A DNA stretch of 64,000 nucleotides from Elymus sibiricus (lineage: Eukaryota; Streptophyta; Magnoliopsida; Poales; Poaceae). Positions 1 to 9,915 of this stretch are shown piece by piece. Positions within the stretch are counted from its first letter, which is position 1. Each line of letters begins with the position of its first letter. Location: the NCBI GenBank assembly GCA_039707655.1, contig CM077665.1, positions 84,383,954 through 84,447,953 of the forward strand, written 5' to 3'. The notes under the pieces were generated by a model, which made no database searches, was not told the origin of the DNA, and saw only the letters and a program-made list of their open reading frames with translations. Position numbers and translations under genes: made by a program.

Positions 1-199
1 CCTCCTCCCCGGAGTGAGGAAGAACTACCGGTTACTAGTATCCGTCCGTTGTTTGTGGATCTAATTACATCGTGTGTTTGCTTGTGCTTAGTGGATGTGT
101 GATCTAAGTTTGTCCATGAGCTTGTGTTTTCTTTCGTGATTTATCCCTTTTCCCCTCCAAGTGTGAAAAGATCGACGCACACGGGCGTGCCCCGTATCA
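1..199 (+). repeat. 3' end of an LTR (5' LTR of a plus-strand element)
   Basis: The stretch ends in CA three bases before a perfect initiator-Met primer binding site, which is how a 5' LTR ends. Only the last 199 bases lie in the window, so the start and family cannot be judged. No coding sequence is seen. Confidence 0.6.
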
Positions 200-202
200 T
201 AT

Positions 203-220
203 TGGTATCAGAGCCAGGTT
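203..220 (+). other. Primer binding site, initiator tRNA-Met
   Basis: The 18 bases TGGTATCAGAGCCAGGTT are complementary to the 3' end of plant initiator tRNA-Met (from knowledge of that tRNA). This is where minus-strand DNA synthesis of the retrotransposon would start. It fixes plus orientation for the element. Confidence 0.85.
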
Positions 221-1471
221 GATTCACACCTTGGAGTCTCCCCCTCTATTTTCTAGCCAATTTTTGCTTTGATTTGACCTAATTTTGAAAATCCCCACAA
301 AAATAGACATACCAAAAATTTCTTGGATTCGTTGGATTTGAGGAGATTTTGTTGATTGTGATCCATGGATTTCGTTGTGGACAAGTGGATCTAGCTTTGC
401 CCTATCATTCCCATCATTTCCTTCCGCAAAATCGACCGAATTTTTCTTCTAACCCGCGCATTCGGACCTGCAGTTTCACCCAGGAGCGGTACAACCGCCC
501 GTACAAGCGGTACAACCGCTAATTCAACAGGTCGCTCCAGGAGCGGTACAACCGCCCCTCCCAAGCGGTACAACCGCCCATCCCAGTTTCAGCATCAGCT
601 GATTCACCATTTGGACCATAACTTCTACTCCCGAACTCCGATTTGAGTGTTCTTTGGCTCGTTTTGAAGCTATCGACGTGCCCGAGATCCTCATCTTGGT
701 TTTACCACCATTTGACTTCATCAAATTTTCCCATTTTGGCATCTTTGCCTAGGCTTTCACCATAAACTTCCGCCACCCTAACCCAATTTTTCTTTGAGAT
801 TTTGAGTTGCGGTTTCCGTTTCCTAAGGTGTTTCGGCTAATTAGAAACGGTTCTACATCGACAACGCCGCTACTCATCATCGCCCCGGATCGTCGCCAAC
901 CACCTATTCATTGAAACCAACCGTAAGCAAGGACGATAACCGCGACGACACTCTTGACATATACCCTTGCCATTGCATTGTTAACCCGATCCTATTTGCG
1001 TTACTTACCTATCGAGACTAGCCATTGAGTATTGCCGGGCTACGCTACTTGTGCACTTTAGTGATACATACTCTGCATAGCTACAAATAGCGTGCATTTA
1101 TCATCGTATCTCCTTTTGTGTTACAATAGTACCCGCATACATCATTGCTACATTGGTGTGCACGTCCCGCATAGTGATCATTCCAAATATCATCCTACAA
1201 AGGAGAAGTAAAGCAAAGCTTTTAAGTAAAAGAAAAAGAGCAATAGCATCGCAAGTTGCATATCATATTCGATCATTTGAGCAAGAGATTTTGTGCCAAC
1301 CACATAAATAGCAAAAGTTGGGTATAGGAAGACGTCTAGTTTTGCTTCGCATAGGTGTGCACAAGTCCGTATCGTGCCCATTCGTGCAATCGTGCTAGCA
1401 TCTCTCCACTGTTGTGCACCTTGAGCTTACCGTGACCTTCACATTTTTCCCTCATTTTTCGGTGTTATAAT
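221..1471 (+). other. Untranslated leader of an LTR retrotransposon, no gene seen
   Basis: This is the sequence downstream of the PBS. I see no credible gag; the short frames are not family-like. It holds the paired GCGGT palindromes at 486-577. The leader ends abruptly at 1471, where an unrelated Gypsy LTR in the opposite direction begins, so gag and pol of this element are absent from the window. Confidence 0.5.
486..577. repeat. Two pairs of GCGGT-ACA-ACCGC palindromes
   Basis: Four exact copies of GCGGTACAACCGC lie at 486-498, 507-519, 543-555 and 565-577. Each is a 5-bp inverted repeat around ACA. Starts within pairs are 21 and 22 bp apart, and the pairs are 57 bp apart. The function is unknown. 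The layout resembles the TCGGT arrays in the Sirevirus-like element further right. Confidence 0.85.
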
Positions 1472-3036
1472 TGCTACTTCTTGAGCTTGCGTTGGTTTTC
1501 CCTTGAAGAGGAAAGGGTGATGCAGCAAAGTAGATAAGTATTTCCCTCAGTTGTTGAGAACCAAGGTATCAATCCAGTAGGAGATACAAGCAAGTCCCCA
1601 ATCTTCACACCTACACAAACAATCAAACTCTTGCACCCAACGCTATAAATGGGTTGTCAATCCCTTCACGGTTATTTGCAAGGATGAGATCTGATAGAGA
1701 TAGATATAAAAGATTGCTAAAACGAAAAGTAAAAAGATTGCAGCAAAGTATTTTTGGTTTATAGATCTGAAAATATAATATGGAAAATAGACCCGGGGGC
1801 CATAGGTTTCACTAGAGGCTTCTCTCATGAAGGAAAATAATACGGTGGGTGAACAAATTACTGTCAAGCAATTGATAGAAAAGCGCATAGTTATGACGAT
1901 ATCCAAGGCAATGATTATGCATATAGGCATCACGTCCGTGTCAAGTAGACCGAAACGATTCTGCATCTACTACTATTACTCCACACATCGACCGACTCCT
2001 GCCTGCATCTAGAGTATTAAGTTCATGAAGAACAGAGTAACGCATTAGGTAAGATGACATGATGTAGAGGGATAAACTCAAGCAATATGATGAAAACCCC
2101 ATCTTTTTATCCTCGATGGCAATAATACAAATACATGCCTCGCTACCCCTACTTTGTCACTGGGTGAGGACACCGCAAGATTGAACCCAAAACTAAGCAC
2201 TTCTCTCATTGCAAGAATTACCAATCTAGTTGGCCAAACCAAACCAATAACTCGAAGAGACTTGCAAAGATATGAAATCATGCATATAAGAATTCAGAGA
2301 AGATTCAAATAATATTCATAGATAATCTGATCATAAACCCACAATTCCTCGGATCTCGACAAACACACCGCAAAAGAGTATTACATTGGATAGATCTCCA
2401 TGAAGATCATGAAGAACATGGTATTGAAGAACAAAGAGAGAGAAGAAGCCATCTAGCTACTAGCTATGGACCCAAAGGTCTATGGTGAACTACTCACGCA
2501 TCATCGGAGGGGCAATGGAGTTGATGTAGATGCCCTCCGTGATCGAATCCCCTCCGGCAGATTACCGGAAAAGGCTCCAAGATGGGATCTCACGGGAACA
2601 GAGGCTTCGGGCGGCGGAAAAGTATTTTCGTGGCTCTCTTCGGTATTGGGGAATATTTGGGAATTTATAGGCCGAAGAATAGGGTTAGAGGACCTGCAGG
2701 GGGGCCAAAAGCCAGGGGGGCGCCCCCCCCTAGGGCGCGCCCTGTAGGCTTGTGACCTCCCGACAGGTCTCCTGCCTTCATCTCCAAGTCTGGTAGGTTT
2801 CTTCTAGTCCAACAAAAATCATCGCGAAGATTTTATTCCGTTTGGACTCCGTTTAATATTCCTTATCTGCAATACTCAAAAACAAGGAAAAAACAGAAAC
2901 TGGCACTAGGTTCTAGATTAATAGGTTAGTCCCAAAAATAATATAAAATAGCATATTAATGCATATAAAACATCCAAAACAGATAATATAATAGCATGGA
3001 ACAATCAAAAATTATAGATATGTTGGAGACGTATCA
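1472..3036 (-). mobile_element. Orphan Gypsy LTR (same family as the 27428-35673 element)
   Basis: This 1565-bp LTR lies in minus orientation, starting TGATACGTCTCC at 3036 (with one substitution) and ending near 1472. It matches the two LTRs of the complete element at 27428-35673 end to end. No internal region or partner LTR is next to it. The flanking five bases differ (ATAAT on the left, GGAAT on the right), so it is not a simple solo LTR with a target duplication. The right flank is the LTR of the Sirevirus-like element; the left flank is the leader of a different element. Confidence 0.85.
2653..2742 (-). promoter_or_regulatory. LTR core promoter: TATA box and GGGCGCGCCC palindrome
   Basis: On the minus strand a TATAAA-type box (2664-2670) is preceded about 63 bp upstream by the perfect palindrome GGGCGCGCCC (2733-2742). 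The same arrangement is in the two LTRs of the related element, with palindromes at 28712-28721 and 35371-35380 and TATA near 28643-28650 and 35301-35306. The TATA role is inferred from position within the LTR. Confidence 0.5.
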
Positions 3037-3422
3037 GGAATCGGTGGCACCGACTGGGAATTGTTGGTTGCACCGATTTTGGTTATTTGGCTTTGGACAT
3101 ACTTTTGTGGAAGAGCTTGTGGGTGTTTTTGGTGACTATCTCTTGTGCACGTGGAGCATCTTGTTCACCAACAGTACCTTACCGCCTTTTAATAGTATTA
3201 GCTTTCCTATGGACTCAAAGTGATTTCTCACAAAGTAAAATGTAGAGTCCTCTTGCTTGAAGCTTTGCCAATCCATTTCCTTGCATCTTGGGGTTATCCA
3301 CAATCCTTTTGCCATCCCTATCATTGAACTTTTCCTGAAATATGCTTAGTGGAAACATTAGTTCAATGACATATATGTTGTTATTAATTACCAAAACCAC
3401 CAAGGGAGCAAATGTGCTTTCA
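3037..3422 (-). repeat. Truncated 3' LTR of the Sirevirus-like element
   Basis: The 386 bases align without gaps to 18830-19215, the 5' end of the 5' LTR, with about 13 mismatches by hand count (near 3%). The LTR begins TGAAAG at 3422 and reads leftwards. It stops at 3037, where the orphan LTR starts. Confidence 0.85.
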
Positions 3423-3438
3423 ATCTCGCCCTTTTTGG
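3423..3438 (-). other. Polypurine tract next to the 3' LTR
   Basis: On the minus strand this reads CCAAAAAGGGCGAGAT and directly abuts the LTR start. It would prime plus-strand DNA synthesis. The G-run carries a C, unlike the AGGGGGAG core of three extra copies. Confidence 0.7.
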
Positions 3439-3919
3439 TAATTGATGACAACATATAGATCAAAGATTCTACATATGATATAATCAATGAATATAATCGT
3501 CGCTTTGAGAAGTATGTGATAAGCTAGAGCTCCCCCTAAATTTGTGCATTATTTTAAATTTGCATTTGAATGCAAATGCATAATCGATTAGGTACATAGG
3601 GCACTCTTTCATGTCACATACAACTTGGTGGTGTGCGAGAGTAATATGAATGAATATCATAGCACAACACAATCAAGCAAAGGTGAATGACCATCTCATA
3701 AGCATCACAATGATAGGAAATAGTAGTAATACACATCAAGTGTATGATCAAACACCAACAAGGTTTAACACAAGAAAACCAAAAGATCAAATGTTTTTGA
3801 AAAGCGATAAAAACCAACGCTCTCTCTCTCGAAGCCTAAAGATATATATACATCTTCTCCCCCTTTGGCAACAAGTTACCAAAAAGTTCAAAGGTATATA
3901 GCTAATCGTTCTTCTGGGG
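3439..3919 (-). other. 3' untranslated region with extra PPT-like motifs
   Basis: No gene is seen. On the minus strand AGGGGGAG-type motifs lie at 3530-3537 and 3856-3868, and another lies further upstream at 7283-7294. Multiple PPT copies upstream of the 3' LTR are described for Sireviruses. Their role here is inferred. Confidence 0.5.
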
Positions 3920-6070
3920 CTAATCTCCTCCAGTAGCTGGTGAAGGAGTCGAGAGAACTGCATCGGCGAAGACTTCAGCAGACGTCATGGACGGAGTTGG
4001 AGTAGCAACAGGAGGAACTGGAGGAGCTGATGGAGCTGAAGAGGCTGTAGCAGGTGCTGATGAAGAAGGCCTCAACTCTGGAGCTGGCACTGTGGCTGAT
4101 CTGGCCTGAGTAGTGAACTGAGTGCCTGGCCTGAGAGGTGAGTCATCCTCATCATCTGTAGTGTGGGGACTGGGCACGCTATCAACTTCCTTCTTGAGCT
4201 CGTTCACGGTCTTGGTCAGCCCATCCACCTTGTCATTGAGTGTCTTGATCCTATTCTCCATGATCCTCACAAGACTATGCTGATTCGCCAAGATGTCCTT
4301 GATATCTTTCTGCATGCCCTGAACGGTACTGATCAAGAGATCCATTTGCTCATTCCTGGATCTAGGGATTTGAGCACTAGTGGCTCTAGCTGCCTCTGCC
4401 TCTGCCTGTGCAGCAGCTGAGGTGGGATGATCTGGGTTTATCACCACAATGTTGTCCTCTAGATCTGGCTGTAGGGGCAAATGTGTCCTGTCAAGAGCAA
4501 AGATGTGCTTCTCCAGCTTGGAGTTGATGAGCATCTGAATGTAGGGTGCATAGCAGCATGAGCGCTTCTGATCAGCAGCAACCCTCTTCACAGTTTCTAC
4601 TATCAAGTCCATCACCCTTATCCTGGTGTGTCTATCAAGATGGATCAGCATGTTGCTGGAATAGCCTCTAATCATCTTGTCATCTCCAGACTTAGGCATC
4701 AAGGTGTGCCTCAAGATGGTGTTCATGGTGCGGAGACCAGCCTGGAGGAAGTAAATGGATCCTAACTTGTGAGATTTCAAGTTTGCAGCAGGGATCTCAT
4801 TGTACATATTCTTCATAGCATCATGGCTCTCCTTGGATTCAGAATAGACATCCAGATCTCCTTCTTCCACCATTGGGACTCCTAAGATGGCAGCCCATTC
4901 CTCAACAGTTGATTCATACCTTGCTCCTTCAGTCATCCACACAATCCTACCATCTCCATAGAAGTGAGCTGTGGAGTAGAATTGCATGATCATCTCATCG
5001 TTCCATGCAGTGAATTCCTTGCCAACAAATCCATCCAAACCAATGCAGCGAAAGTTGTGTTGAACACTTGGGAAGTAGTCTTCATTCTCCTTGATATACT
5101 TCCAATCAACATATCTCATGTCACTCACAGCTGGACTCTTATCAAGCAAGATTGTCTCATAGAAATCTTCTTGCTCCTTGGTATAAAATCTGTAGCCCAC
5201 AGCTGTTTTCCTTCTCTGGGCATATGGATCAATGGCTCTCCATTCCCTCAAACCTGAGTCCTTCCTCTTCTTCATGTCCTCTGCAAGCAAGTGGCTGGCA
5301 TTGTGCTCTGGAAGGTGTGGTCTTAGCTTCATCAAAGCTGTCATATCATCATCCTCAACTTCCCTAAAGGTAGAAGTCTTGTTCTTGCTGGAAGCTGGTA
5401 TCTCTCTGGAGAACCTCTTGGGTTTTTCTGCAGCAGCTTTCTTGGGTGCAGTCTTGGTGCCCTTGGATGTGGTAGCCTTAGGCATTGCATCTGCCATAAG
5501 CTTCTTCTTCTTCTTTGGAGGGGCCTTGGCAACTGGTTCTTCCTCCTCTTCTTCAGCATCTGCCTCTTCTGGATCCTCATACATAGAGGTTTTTCTGCCA
5601 AGGACATGGATAATCCTCTTCCCGGCTCTCTTCTTCTCCCCTGCCTTCTTAGGCATAGACTTCTTGGAGGGCTCAACAGTCATAGCTGCCCTAGAGCTCT
5701 CAGGTGCTTTAGCTGACCCAGAGCTAGCATACTCCTTCCTGATAGCTATCTTCTTCTTGGAAGTAGTGGCAGCAGTGGTGCTCTTGGCAGCATCAACTTT
5801 CTTGGGCAGCTCCTCAGGGATGAAATCTTCATCCTCCTCATCTGAATTGAGCTTCCTCCTTGCCCTGGTAGCAGCTTTGGGCAGATCAGGAGAGCTAGGG
5901 ATGTCATCATAGCTCCCCTCAGGACTAGTGCCTGAGCTCATGTCAATACTCTGCTCTCTGAGATCATTCTGGCTATCATCTGAACCTGACATCTCTGACC
6001 CAGTGAATAGAGTATAGAAGAGTGGAAGGGATGAGTCATCACAAAATGCAGACATTTTCAAAAGATTCAA
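3920..6070 (-). CDS. Env-like / plant transposon protein ORF of the Sirevirus-like element
   Basis: This is an open frame of 716 residues with no internal stop, downstream of gag where Sireviruses carry an env-like ORF. Residues 1-250 are charged and low in complexity, with acidic runs, many Lys/Ala/Ser segments and a KKKKK stretch that could be a nuclear signal. Residues of about 290-530 form a globular part rich in aromatics (for example YVDWKYIKENEDYF). I think this matches the putative plant transposon protein domain found in many grass elements, but that needs an HMM search. Residues of about 570-640 have heptad spacing consistent with a coiled coil, and the tail is Pro/Ser/Ala-rich. I see no signal peptide, membrane anchor or fusion-like segment, so a true envelope role is doubtful. 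The first ATG is at 6070; an alternative start is the Met before SGSDDSQ near residue 27. Confidence 0.75.
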   Translation of the reverse strand: MNLLKMSAFCDDSSLPLFYTLFTGSEMSGSDDSQNDLREQSIDMSSGTSPEGSYDDIPSSPDLPKAATRARRKLNSDEEDEDFIPEELPKKVDAAKSTTAATTSKKKIAIRKEYASSGSAKAPESSRAAMTVEPSKKSMPKKAGEKKRAGKRIIHVLGRKTSMYEDPEEADAEEEEEEPVAKAPPKKKKKLMADAMPKATTSKGTKTAPKKAAAEKPKRFSREIPASSKNKTSTFREVEDDDMTALMKLRPHLPEHNASHLLAEDMKKRKDSGLREWRAIDPYAQRRKTAVGYRFYTKEQEDFYETILLDKSPAVSDMRYVDWKYIKENEDYFPSVQHNFRCIGLDGFVGKEFTAWNDEMIMQFYSTAHFYGDGRIVWMTEGARYESTVEEWAAILGVPMVEEGDLDVYSESKESHDAMKNMYNEIPAANLKSHKLGSIYFLQAGLRTMNTILRHTLMPKSGDDKMIRGYSSNMLIHLDRHTRIRVMDLIVETVKRVAADQKRSCCYAPYIQMLINSKLEKHIFALDRTHLPLQPDLEDNIVVINPDHPTSAAAQAEAEAARATSAQIPRSRNEQMDLLISTVQGMQKDIKDILANQHSLVRIMENRIKTLNDKVDGLTKTVNELKKEVDSVPSPHTTDDEDDSPLRPGTQFTTQARSATVPAPELRPSSSAPATASSAPSAPPVPPVATPTPSMTSAEVFADAVLSTPSPATGGD

Positions 6071-6167
6071 CTAAAATTTCTCAAGATTTGCATTCTGCCA
6101 AATGTATGTCGGTACAACCAAAGCAAATATTTCGGACCTTCTCCATCAAAGAAACTTGGCACCACTT

Positions 6168-6268
6168 TCGGTGAGACCGAAAATGGGCACTCGGTTTCAC
6201 CGAGACTGTTCTCAGTCGACCAGAAAAGTGAATCGGTGTTACCGATTCTTTTGTGTCGGTTCCACCAA
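6168..6268 (-). repeat. Palindrome array B, upstream of the env-like ORF
   Basis: TCGGTNNNACCGA-type palindromes lie at 6168-6180, 6191-6203, 6233-6245 and 6256-6268. Starts within pairs are 23 bp apart and the pairs are 65 bp apart. This is the same geometry as in the LTR of this element. The array lies within 200 bp of the env-like start codon. Confidence 0.8.
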
Positions 6269-6410
6269 GATTCATGTGGCGGACGGCAAAACCTAAAAAA
6301 TCATTCGTTCGCTATTCTACTGGAGTTTCTCGTGGATGAATCAATCTCAAACTGTGGATTATCGATGGAAAAGCCCTAATGCCCAAAAATCGGAGGTTGG
6401 AGCGTATGAG

Positions 6411-6806
6411 GGGGTGAAATCGTACCCTAGCTTGGTGACGACTTCGCTACGGTGGCGACGGGGGAGAGGATTCCGTCGACGGCGGGGACATCCAACGGCG
6501 GAGGCGCTCGGGAAGACGAAGGCGATGACCAGGGGCCTTGGTTCGGCACCAAGGGTTTTGGAGGGGGGCGACGGTTGAAGAATAGATTTCAAAAGTCGGG
6601 TCCGTCTCTATATAAACCCATGGCTATCGGTGACACCGGTTCTAACTTTTCGGTGTCACCGAGTTCCTCAACTGTCTGCTGACAGGGAAACTCGGTGTAA
6701 CTGAGAAGATGGAATCAGTGATACCGAGATAGAAAACCAGATCAACCCTAGGCATTCGGTGAGACCGAGATTTTGGGTTGGTTCCACCGAGATGCACTTG
6801 GGAGGT
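6411..6806 (-). promoter_or_regulatory. Internal LTR-like promoter module upstream of the env-like ORF
   Basis: On the minus strand the order is: three pairs of TCGGT/ACCGA palindromes (6790-6627; starts 6627, 6650, 6692, 6715, 6756, 6778), a TATATAGA box (6613-6606), then a GC-rich leader (about 6590-6411). The env-like start codon follows about 340 bases later. The LTR of the element has the same order: palindrome array, TATA at 18359-18366, leader. I infer a second promoter that would drive the env-like ORF separately from gag. The TATA string could also be read on the plus strand, but no ORF follows there. Confidence 0.5.
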
Positions 6807-7676
6807 TTGAATGGTCAGTCCTTTGTCGATATGGAACTCCGAGTGCTCCTCACACAAAGAGATCGAAAAGTCCTTGTTCAAATTTTGTGATGCAGCAAGA
6901 ATGGAATATGAGGTAAGAAAGCATAGATAGCTAGAGAGTGATCCTAGGCATTCTTGTCCATCCAATTGGCAAAAGAAAAATCAAAAGCCAAATAGCAACA
7001 ATTGGATGTCCTCGAATGAATAAAGAGATGCAGACCAACATGCTCACACAATAAGATGTCAAATGAAATCATGGCAAACATGCACATACATACTAGCATC
7101 TATCAAGCATTTTGGCGATGACGGAGTCATCTATATATGAGTATATTAACTTAGGAGCCAAGTAAGAATACTTGATCATAGGTCATACTCATCGTTTAAG
7201 CACAAGTGGGGTTACCACTTTTACAAAAAGCATTTAATGTTGTCACATACTATGAGATGCTTTAACTCAAGTCTTAGAGTAAAGCTCCCCCTTGATGTGA
7301 CATCCCCCCATAGGAGGGATAAACTAACCTTGGGTTTTGTTGATGAAGACTTCATGTGGGTGATGTAGTGGTGGATGCTCAAGGTTGATGAAGATCACCA
7401 AGAGTTGGGAGCATCCTTGTTGTTTCCTTACTCTTCTAACCTACATGGGTTAGTCCCAACACACAAGAGACAAATACAAGGATATCTATGGACATGAAGT
7501 GCAAAACATGTGTGATGATGTCCATTGATTTGTTGATTACCTTGTCCCTTGCTTACCTTTGAGGGAATGTGTGACTCCTTGAACTATTGCATGTTGTTGA
7601 TGTTGATTGTAACTAGTTCTTGCCAATAATGAATGTGAGTGAATTTCATTGGCGGAGTCACCCCTCAAGAACTTCT
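6807..7676 (-). other. Noncoding stretch between gag and the internal promoter module
   Basis: I see no gene, splice-like structure or pol remnant. One AGGGGGAG motif lies at 7283-7294. This is where protease, integrase, RT and RNase H would lie in an autonomous relative. Confidence 0.5.
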
Positions 7677-8090
7677 CTAGTTCTTCTTCCTGGGGACCCA
7701 CATCAACTTGATGGGGATCCTTGGTGTTGAAGTGGCCCTTGTAGAAGTTGAGCTTGAAGTAGCCTTGGGAACCCACTCCACCAAAGCTTGGGATTCATCT
7801 TCATATGACTCAATGTCCTCTTGAAGCTTGTTCTTGCCCTTGAGTTTGTGGTCTTGTGGTGGAAGGTCATCTTGAGTGTTTGTTCCCTTGGGAGGAGTAT
7901 GTTCATACTTCTCCTTTTGAGGAACAAACTTGGGCTTGGGGTATTGACCTTCTTCCCATTCAACTCCATTAGCGTTGAAGTAGCCAATGCCATGGTTCTT
8001 CCGGTATCCTCCGTGCTTGCGTACAATTTCCTCAAATTGCTTACACCCGGCAAGACTCTTGTAGATACCTTTCTCTATAATTCCTTTCAA
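7677..8090 (-). pseudogene. C-terminal part of Sirevirus-like gag, out of frame
   Basis: A reading frame of about 137 residues overlaps the gag stop codon and is shifted by one base from it. The end of the upstream frame (LEQENAY) flows into this one (KGIIEKGIYKSLAGCK) if one T is missing from a short T run at about 8088-8091. I read this as a single-base deletion that split one gag. The sequence is rich in Lys, Pro and Ser and ends KLMWVPRKKN. No protease motif is seen. Confidence 0.6.
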
Positions 8091-9862
8091 TAAGCGTTTT
8101 CTTGCTCAAGTGTAACTTGGCTAAGAGAATCATCATTAGTGGAATCAATAGAACTACTAGGAGCAACATCATTAGATTTAGCATTTTTAGAGTTGCTACT
8201 AGATGAAGAACCTTTCTTGCCCTTGTTACTAGTTTGCTTAGACTTAACTTGTGGCATGAATGTAGACAAGAGTAATCGTTTGGCTAGATAAGATGAAGTC
8301 TTCTTTCGGAGATCGTCATTGATAGCTTTAAGAAACTCATGCTCTTTCTCCAAGGTGAGCTTCTCGAAGCGTAGCTTCTCATGAGTCCTTACAAGCTCTC
8401 TATGATCTTCTAGAGTAGATTCATGGGCTAACTTAAGAGTGTTTAATTCTTTAGTTAGTTGTTCAATTTTCATCTTATCATCATCAACCAACTTATCTTG
8501 ACTAGCATGAAAATTATCAAGTTCATTTTGAGTAACATCACTAGTTTTGTCAAAGAGCAAGTCATCGTCACAAAGTAAGTCATCTTCATCACTATCGAAA
8601 TCAAGATACTCGGGGTGTGATACCTTGGGGCCTTTAGCCATGAAGCAACTTCCACTCCCTTCATTTGGTGAATCAAATAGATCATAGGAGTTGGTAGTCA
8701 CTAATGCAAGTCCGGCAACACCTTCATCTTGACTATAGTCGGAGTTGGAGTGATAGCTTCTCTCGGAGTTGTTGTCGGAGTCGGAGCCGGAAACCCATTC
8801 ACCAACATGAGCTTGATGTCTTCTTCTTGTGTAGCTCTTGGTGTACTTGTCCTTCTTCTCCGAGTCCCTACTTCTCCTTGAGGGTCTTCGTTCATAACAG
8901 TCATCTCTACACCTTCTCTCTCTTTGAGGTGATTCATTCCTTGAGCTTCGTCTTCTAGGTGACTCTTCTCTTCGTTTGTAGGGAGCCGTGCACTCATTGG
9001 AGTAGTGTCCGGGCTTCCCACAATTGTAGCAGTTTCGGTCGCGACTTGACGAACGCTTCTCTTCATATCTTGAGTTGGAGCTTCGTTCTTTGCCTCTATT
9101 CTTGTAGAACTTGTTGAATTTTTTGACCATGAGGCTTATCTCTTCATTGGTGACAAGGTTGTCGCTTGAAGTTGCGGGAGCATCACTTGTGGCCTTGTAA
9201 GCACCACTAGACTTGTTGTGAAGCTCTTCTTTGTCCTTGAGTGTCATCTCATGGGCAACAATCCTTCCAATGACTTCCGTAGGCTTGAGATCTTTGTAGT
9301 TGGGCATCATTTGGATCAATGTGCACACGGTGTCGTATCTCTCATCCAAAGCTCTAAGTATCTTCTTGATGATGAATTTGTCGGTCATTTCTTCGCTTCC
9401 TAAGCCGACAATCTCATTGGTGATGAGAGCTAGCCTAGAGTACATCTCTGCGACTCCTTCACCATCCTTCATCTTGAACTTGTCAAGCTGACTTTGAAGA
9501 ACATCTAACTTGGATTCTCTCATGGACTCGGTTCCTTCGTGCATATCAACCAAAGTATCCCAAATCTCTTTTGCATTCTCAAGACGACTGATTTTGTTGA
9601 ATTCTTCGGGGCATAGGCAGTTGAAGAGAATGTCACATGCTTGAGCCTTGTATTGCAACATCTTCAATTCATCCGCGGTCGCTTCATGATCCGGTTCCTT
9701 TCCATCACCAAAGAATTCACCTTGCAAGCCAACACGAACAACAGCCCAAACGGCGGGGTTATGACCAAGAATATGCATTTTCATTTTGTGCTTCCAACTA
9801 GCAAAATTAGTGCCATCAAAGTACGGACCTCTACGGTGATAATTTCCCTCACTAGATGCCAT
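8087..9862 (-). CDS. gag: Gag polyprotein of the Sirevirus-like Copia element
   Basis: The 591-residue frame begins 40 bases inside the PBS, as expected for gag. Residues of about 10-230 resemble the Copia gag (UBN2-type) domain, opening with RGPYFDGTNFASWKHKMKMH. A CCHC zinc knuckle, CYNCGKPGHYSNEC, lies near residue 280 and would bind RNA. It is followed by an Arg/Ser-rich block (residues about 295-350), then an acidic region and a coiled-coil-like stretch (about 455-530). It would package element RNA into particles. The true protein probably continued beyond the present stop into 7677-8090 before a one-base deletion. No pol follows, so any movement would need enzymes from another element. 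Confidence 0.85.
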   Translation of the reverse strand: MASSEGNYHRRGPYFDGTNFASWKHKMKMHILGHNPAVWAVVRVGLQGEFFGDGKEPDHEATADELKMLQYKAQACDILFNCLCPEEFNKISRLENAKEIWDTLVDMHEGTESMRESKLDVLQSQLDKFKMKDGEGVAEMYSRLALITNEIVGLGSEEMTDKFIIKKILRALDERYDTVCTLIQMMPNYKDLKPTEVIGRIVAHEMTLKDKEELHNKSSGAYKATSDAPATSSDNLVTNEEISLMVKKFNKFYKNRGKERSSNSRYEEKRSSSRDRNCYNCGKPGHYSNECTAPYKRREESPRRRSSRNESPQRERRCRDDCYERRPSRRSRDSEKKDKYTKSYTRRRHQAHVGEWVSGSDSDNNSERSYHSNSDYSQDEGVAGLALVTTNSYDLFDSPNEGSGSCFMAKGPKVSHPEYLDFDSDEDDLLCDDDLLFDKTSDVTQNELDNFHASQDKLVDDDKMKIEQLTKELNTLKLAHESTLEDHRELVRTHEKLRFEKLTLEKEHEFLKAINDDLRKKTSSYLAKRLLLSTFMPQVKSKQTSNKGKKGSSSSSNSKNAKSNDVAPSSSIDSTNDDSLSQVTLEQENAY

Positions 9863-9901
9863 ACTCTCCTAGGTTGTGAGACCAATGCAATGGAGACCAA
9901 T

Positions 9902-9913
9902 GCTCTGATACCA
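9902..9913 (-). other. Primer binding site of the Sirevirus-like element
   Basis: The minus strand reads TGGTATCAGAGC, matching the 3' end of initiator tRNA-Met. It lies two bases inside the LTR end at 9916 and fixes the element's minus orientation. Confidence 0.85.
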
Positions 9914-9915
9914 CT

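Noticed and set aside
203..220. tRNA-like match to initiator tRNA-Met
   Set aside because: Only the 3' complement is present; it is a primer binding site, not a tRNA gene.
5232..5912. Open frame of 226 codons on the plus strand
   Set aside because: It is antisense to the Lys/Ala/Ser-rich env-like ORF; biased codons on one strand leave the other open.
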